Of a DNA stretch of 64,000 nt, positions 58,191 through 64,000 are shown one piece after another. How positions within the stretch are numbered: the stretch's first letter is position 1; the number at the start of each line of letters is the position of its first letter. The notes under the pieces are model-generated. The model saw only the letters and a program-made list of their open reading frames with translations. It ran no database searches and was not told the origin of the DNA. The position numbers and the translations under genes were made by a program. Origin of the DNA: Magnolia sinica (Eukaryota; Streptophyta; Magnoliopsida; Magnoliales; Magnoliaceae); the NCBI RefSeq assembly GCF_029962835.1, contig NC_080588.1, forward strand, positions 67,190,501-67,254,500, given 5' to 3'.

Positions 58191-60469
58191 AACGAGTATT
58201 TAATCCATAAGAATTTTAAGTTGGGGTCCACCCATGATGCGTCCCACGATTTAGATGGTCTAGATTGACATAGATCTACGCCTATTTTACAGTGGATGAG
58301 TCAACGATTATCGCAAAATGGTGGTAAACTATCAGGATATCTATCTATCTACAATTATGTGAAATGCGTGTATGCATGCATATGTACCTCCTTCCAAATA
58401 ATTGGAACGGTGGGCCACTGTATCCAAAATCATATGATCGAAATTCATATTAATGAATATTCTTTTCTTAAATCTGAACCATTAACTGTTTTTCATTTAA
58501 CCATCTTTGTATGGACAGAAAGCGGATGGTTAGGATTCAATTGGATTTTAGTGTAAATTTTCGTTATAAAACATCCATAATTAAAGCCGACAATATAGAC
58601 GGTGCAGATTGAGTTTGTGTAGATTGAGGCTATAAAATCTGCATGATTGGATGTTCATCATGTGATCATATTCGGTGGGTGTATTAAACAATTCCTCGGT
58701 TTGGACTTTAGGATCATGCTTTTGGATGGGGAGGGCTATTTTAATTTTTATTAAGTGAGAACTTATAAGGTACAGCCTAGTGTACGCTGGCCTGTGATCC
58801 TACCCATTCATTCCTGCCTATATTCTACATTTTTAGGAAATCCGTACCATGTAATTGATAGGACTCAATAGGAAGATCGTGTGGGACAAAAATCATTTGG
58901 GCCAGGTTATTAAGTTCGGGGCAACATTGGAATCAATGGACAACCGCCAGTCTAACTCAATATATAGGTGTGGCCCACCTGATGAAAGGACAAACCTCTA
59001 ATTTTTATACCAGGTGATATTCATGATAGGCTTATCCTTTTCGTTGTAAGGATGTCATACACAGCTGTCGTGTTGGGAAAAACCTGATTGGAGTACTCAA
59101 TGATGTACCTGATCCATTCTCATTTTAAAATTAACTCAGCCGGTCTCTTTAAAAACAATAGAAATACGAGAAATTAAAATTAACAAGGAGAGGGGTTTTT
59201 AGGGCCAATAGGCTCAGGGAAGGCGTCTTCAAACTTTTTTTTTTAAATATCGATTGCACTTTCTCATTTTTCTCTTTGCAAAAATGGCCCTCTTAGGGCT
59301 CCTCTTACAGAGGGCTTTTGTCTCTAAAAGAGAAAATGTTTTTCATAATAGGTATGGCCTCACCAAAATTAAGAGTTATACTGACTCTTGGCTGATTTGA
59401 TCAGTTTATTTTAATTGGATAATTGTGAACTCATAAAATGGTTTCTTTCGTTTTCTTTTAAAACTCTTTGCGGCTCTCAACTATATTAATGTTGTGCGTT
59501 AATTTTGAATTATTTCATCCAACGTTGTCTTTTTGTGATAAATTTTACTTTCAAACTTGGGTTTATAATATGAGATTAGAATTTTTTTTTTACGTGAATG
59601 AGTTGTATTTGGCCAGTTTAGCACCGACTCATGTCAATAGTTGCAATCGACTAAGGTTGCAGTAGTCCTACATAAATTCTCCCTCTACAAAATTGTTCTA
59701 ACATCTTCATGTCTACGGAGGACAAGTGTTATCACAAATGGCTCTTATCCCGTGATTAAGACTATTTTTGTATCTTCCAAAGTTTTGGCTCTTAATAGTG
59801 CTATGCATCTGACTAATCGAAGTCGAATTTTGACTTCAGGAAGATGATATTTCAATTCTGCAAGACGACCTTCTCTTCAGATTTAATGTTTCAATATTAG
59901 TACAAGCCTAGAGAGATGTTGGACAATGTACAGGGCATTACAATAATCCCTGCAAAGGACATATACGATGGCTTGGGCAACGTTATTGTCTTCCTACATT
60001 TGTCTAAGTTGTTCTTTTCAAGCTTGATGAGTATGAAGTTGTTGTGTTGTCAGAATGTAAAAGTGTCAAGCCTTGCAAAATTCTTCAAGAATGGCTTGAA
60101 CCAGTCGTAAAACGATGGTTGTTTCTCATGCAATAGTGTATGTATTTTAAAGGGTCAGAGTTATTGGAGAAGTGCAATAATCCCTCCATCCCTCCCTGCA
60201 AGACAAAATCAGTAAATCTAACTTAAAGAGAGAAATCGTAGAAGTAATAGCCCTTCGAGCAATATCAGAGAAATTAATTTATGCAAGAAGATTAAAAGTT
60301 GAACTGATGGGATTAATGAGGCTTGATGGTTAGAAAGCATATATAAGAAGAATGCCGATCTTTTTAAAAAGCCCCTTCATCTTCCAATGTCGATCTTTTC
60401 ATATTTTAATAGACACGTTCGGAAGTTGTAAATGTTTATAACATATTTTCACAGTGAATATCGGTAATA
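58191..60469. other. Gene-free stretch
   Basis: AT-rich sequence with a few GGTGGGCCA and GACGGTGCAGA words. Small frames at 59640-60110 show no domain I can recognise. No element with two ends was found. Confidence 0.4.
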
Positions 60470-61252
60470 CATATTGTAACGTCTCGAAAAAATCCGTACA
60501 AGGACCCGAGTAACACCTCAGATAGAAATCACCCAAGACCAAAACCTTTAGAAATTAAGTTAATATTAGCAAGTGCTAAATTAGAGTACTTATGAAATTA
60601 GCACTAATTACTTTAAATATGATCTGTAAGACCCAAACAGTGCAGAATCATTGACGCTACATTACCCTGAAATCTAGAATCCATACCTAAACCCGGTTGC
60701 TCTTGGGAGCACACCGAAATTCCGTATCGGACCTGGATCGCACGTCGAAAGTTCGATAACCGCAAAACTATACAGCTATGACCGCATTACTGGACTTGAT
60801 AATTTCCTTAAAAATTAAGTCTTAATTGTGTCTATAAATACACAACTTGAGCCCGGAACAAAGTGCGTGAGAAACGTGAATGTCTTTAAAAATAAAATTC
60901 GAATTTAAGTAAACTGAGTCGTGTTGCTTGCAAGTCAAATATAAGGATTCAGACCGTCAAAATCTGACCCAAATACACCCTCGGATTAGGGGACATTTTC
61001 CATACATGGTAATGTACTTATGGCCCTGATCGAATGACGGTGACCGTTGAATTGAAACTGGTCCGTCACGGTTGATTTGTAAACCCGATTGGAGCGAAAA
61101 CTCAACCTGACCTAGATCCATGGTCAGGGAGCCTAAGTCCGACCGCACGTGGAAAGGGGGCCAACAGAAGTATTCCGTTAGGCTGAAACAAATGCCCTTT
61201 GGATATAACCTAAGTATACCTTGGCCCTGGGGCCATTTCCATCAGACCTGGG

Positions 61253-61264
61253 TCTATATAAAGG
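61253..61264 (+). promoter_or_regulatory. TATA box within the solo LTR
   Basis: TCTATATAAAGG, followed by a pyrimidine-rich segment and a purine-rich leader (AAGAAAAGAGAAAG). It marks the probable U3/R junction and the plus orientation of the LTR. Confidence 0.7.
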
Positions 61265-62499
61265 CCTAAACCCACTTCTCTCTCACCACATACGAATTTC
61301 CAAACCCTAGGAAGAAAAGAGAAAGAAAAGAGAAGGAGAAAGTGAGGAGAAATGAGTGAGAGTGGGAGTTAGTTGTCAGGATCTTCCCTTGACGCTCCAC
61401 ATGCTTAACCACCATCCTTGTATCATTATACGGGCAATTCCGATTCCGTACTTAGGTAAGGAATCCTAACCCTAACCTGTTTTAGGATTTCCAACTATTG
61501 TAATAGATGAAATAGCTAACCTATCCCCTGATATAGGTTGTTATGGTGCCGTAGACACAGACTCGGTATACAAACTGAGTTCGATACGCGTTTACTGGCG
61601 TAAGGTGCGGACTATAAACATTTAGGTTATGGTTTTCAAGGCTTTCAATGTCAGTAATGATTTATGACTGACTTGATTGCTATCTCATATGCTTAGACAC
61701 GATGTTTTCCGTATATTACACATAGGTGTAAACTATGTTGATTTTAATGCATTTTAAGTGTTTGTTGAAATGACTGAATGAATATGGATTTATGATTTGT
61801 GCTTGCCATGATTTATGTGTGAGGATATATGATGGTTGTACGTGTGGCAACTCCTATGTGGAAGGATTTGCTACGATGTACGTTTTAACTAATTTATTAC
61901 AAGTACGTAATATGTGTAGTCTTAAGTGTTGGATAAAATGCTTGAGTGAGAAAATGCTTAATGTAATGTGCTTAATGAGGGTATTAAGATAGGATTCTCA
62001 ATCCCCTTATCTAGGGTTACAGTTTCCTTCATGTAGTCTATTTTACTACTATGTGATTTGTGAATTAAATGCTCATGTATATTAACATGTACTCTATGTG
62101 TTCGTTGAGATGCTGATATGGGATCTATATTTAATTGTATTGTTACATGCTGTCTTGGCTATTACATTTGAATGCTATTGATTTGGAGTGTGTTTGGGGC
62201 TACGTAGTAGTCCAGGCAATCGGTAATGATTTACGACCGGTGGCTAAACTGTTTTAACCACGACAGATGCGTTCGATGAATCCGATTCGTACGTCACTTA
62301 TGACAGTGGTTAGGCCACGCAGAATGCTTATGCACTCCATGTCGATTAAGTTCACGTGCGCTTGTACTAGTCGAGCTCGTCAAGTAACCCGATTGACTCG
62401 ATGTATTTTCACCATGTATGAATGCTACTGCTTGAATATAATGTACCAAACTCACTAGTGAAAACTCCTTTAACCTTGGTACCTCAATCCGCTAAGACT

Positions 62500-62790
62500 C
62501 ATGAGCCGGGCATGGTGGTATGAGACACCGTGGTCGAGCTATCGGCCTACGTCGAGGTGAGGAGCCTCCCCGTAGTGACCAGTGAGCAACCCAAACTTGT
62601 GAGCCGAATACGGTGGTATGGGACACTATTTTCGAGCTGTCGGCCTACACTGATAAGGTGACGAGCCATTTGTAGTGATCTCGAGCATACACTAAGACCG
62701 CGTAGAGGCGACGAGCCTTTACTAAGCAACCAGAGTATATATTAGGCCTGTACTGATAAGGTGACGAGCCCTTTGTAGTGACCTAGAACC
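62500..62790 (+). repeat. Imperfect repeats within the solo LTR
   Basis: Recurring words GTGAGCCG, GGTGGTATG, GTCGGCCTAC and GGTGACGAGCC with TTTGTAGTGA at irregular spacing over about 290 bases: two or three diverged units. Confidence 0.65.
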
Positions 62791-63429
62791 GTAACATCAT
62801 ATGATATTTACTAGGACTGACGACCCTAGAATGGATCATCGTTTGAGAATTGATATAAGGGAGGTACCTTAGCTTCCTAATCCTGCTGTATGAAAAGGGT
62901 CTAATAAGAAACTCGGTAACTATGCTCATGCACCGCATTACGTGTGCGTTTGGCGTAACAGGTCAAGCACTGAGAAAGGGTTGCATGCCGCGATCGTGAG
63001 ATGAAGTCGCTGAGGGAGAGTAGGCGAGGGCATGCATCATTATTTCATATCATTCTTGCATTAATAAGAGTATTTAGGGATGTTTGATTGTGTTGCTTTA
63101 TCATTACTGCTTCACTGAATTGATAACAGGTTAACCTTTGCTTTATTGTTCCACTGAGTTGATCACTTACTCCCACATTACGGGAAAGTATTGTACACAC
63201 CAACTAGACTCTGTTGTAGGTTTAGATGATGGCGTAGCCTGTGGGGCAGAGCCGGACTTTGAGGATGATGAGGAGGCATCCTCATATATGCAGTATTCAG
63301 GCGGGTTCTCGTAGATCGTGCTGAATCGATGGGGCTTCTGGGTTCATGCTTGTAAAAGACTACTACTCTTTTGACATTTGCATTTTGAAACAGTACTTAT
63401 AACTATTCGACCTGGCAATGCATTTATGC

Positions 63430-63611
63430 TTTGGGGACTTATAATGATTTGTATATTTTATACTCTGATTACAGTCTTCCGCTTGCATAAATTTAACTGT
63501 CCCTGGAGTATGATCTGGTGTTTGGGGACTTACAATGATTTGTATATTTTATACTCTGATTACAGTCTTCCGCTTGCATAAATTTAACTGTCCCTGGAGT
63601 ATGATCTGGTG
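63430..63611 (+). repeat. Tandem duplication, 91-bp unit, near-identical
   Basis: Two adjacent 91-base units start TTTGGGGACTTA at 63430 and 63521; I see one difference (ATAATG against ACAATG). It lies close to the LTR's 3' end. The low divergence means it is much younger than most repeats here. Confidence 0.95.
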
Positions 63612-63752
63612 TTTTAACTTAATCTCATTCATGTTTTTATGCATTAACATGGACAACATTAAATCATCATTATGTATGTTGCATAAGTGATGCGTTAGAA
63701 CTCGGGAGTTGGGTACCTGCTCAACCCCTGATTTTCAGGGCGTTACACATAT

Positions 63753-64000
63753 GGTCCAAATGCACATCGGTGATCCAAAGTGAATATTGGTAATCTAATG
63801 AAATTGGTTATAACTCCCTCATTACATGTCTGATTTGGATGATCTTATACTCATTCGAAAGATAATTTGATGAACTTTTAAATGGACTTGCATCCATCTC
63901 ATTTGGACAGCATTTGATTATCCAAAAGTGGGCACAAAGTTTATCATAATATGTATTACTGAATGAGATGTCCAAATGAATGAACTTTAGGCTCACTTTT
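63753..64000. other. Right edge, no feature seen
   Basis: AT-rich sequence. AAGTGAATATTGGTAATC at about 63779 resembles CAGTGAATATCGGTAATA just left of the solo LTR (60452), so the LTR may have landed in a short local repeat. Confidence 0.4.

Larger units (their letters stand above)
60475..63747. mobile_element. Solo LTR, gypsy-like, 3,273 bp
   Basis: Begins TGTAACGTCTCG and ends GGGCGTTACA, the inverted TGTAACG/CGTTACA ends typical of large plant Ty3/gypsy LTRs. It is flanked on both sides by CATAT (60470-60474 and 63748-63752), a perfect 5-bp target duplication. No gag or pol lies in or beside it, so it is the solo remnant of an element whose two LTRs recombined. The length and TGTAACR-CCCGA style recall Del/Tekay chromoviruses, which is inference. 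Orientation is probably plus, from the TATA box at 61253. Confidence 0.9.

Noticed and set aside
60475-63747. Small open frames inside the solo LTR
   Set aside because: Short, without domains, and within an LTR that should be non-coding.
1-64000. tRNA or rRNA genes
   Set aside because: I scanned for T-loop-like GGTTCGAATCC motifs with matching arms and found none convincing. A covariance-model search would settle it.

Overview
This window is nuclear DNA from a flowering plant. The evidence is split genes with GT-AG introns, plant-specific gene families (a malectin-domain kinesin-14, a UGT91-type glycosyltransferase), Ty1/copia and gypsy-type LTR remains, and very many small inverted-repeat transposons built around GTGGGCCCCACCATGATGTATGTG and CCGTCCATCC. 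Those repeats resemble what I know from magnoliids (Liriodendron, Magnolia and Cinnamomum relatives), so a magnoliid is my best guess; no single feature proves it. There is no operon-like organisation. Four host-type coding units can be supported, and everything else is repeat-derived or featureless.

Layout. (1) 307-6740, minus strand: most of a kinesin-14 gene with an N-terminal malectin-like domain. Twelve exons join in phase, and the 3' end lies beyond the left edge. (2) 6.7-16.9 kb: gene-free, with a dense set of Mutator-type and hAT-type non-autonomous elements, some nested. (3) 16.9-25 kb: two broken Ty1/copia fossils on opposite strands. (4) 26.36-28.92 kb, plus strand: the first four exons of a DRE2/anamorsin (CIAPIN1) gene. 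The exons for its Fe-S C-terminus cannot be found downstream. (5) 31.3-34.1 kb: a third copia fossil, followed at 34.15-34.52 kb by an arginine-rich ORF I do not recognise. (6) 36.0-42.0 kb: the strangest part, a patchwork of 21-bp minisatellite arrays in both orientations, containing a decayed DUF1985/Ulp1-protease gene of the kind carried by Kaonashi-type Mutator elements. (7) 42-54 kb: intergenic, with complete MITEs, one having a perfect 9-bp target duplication. (8) 56.48-57.86 kb, minus strand: an intact single-exon UGT91-like gene with an unusual PSPG box, flanked by 120-bp direct repeats. (9) 60.475-63.747 kb: a solo LTR of 3,273 bp with a perfect 5-bp target duplication.

The genes do not form a pathway: a microtubule motor, a cytosolic Fe-S assembly factor and a small-molecule glycosyltransferase happen to be neighbours. 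The most unusual item is the 21-bp array region. Its period equals seven codons, it stays open over long stretches on both strands, and one reading gives an idealised coiled-coil heptad. All identities and counts quoted are by-eye readings.
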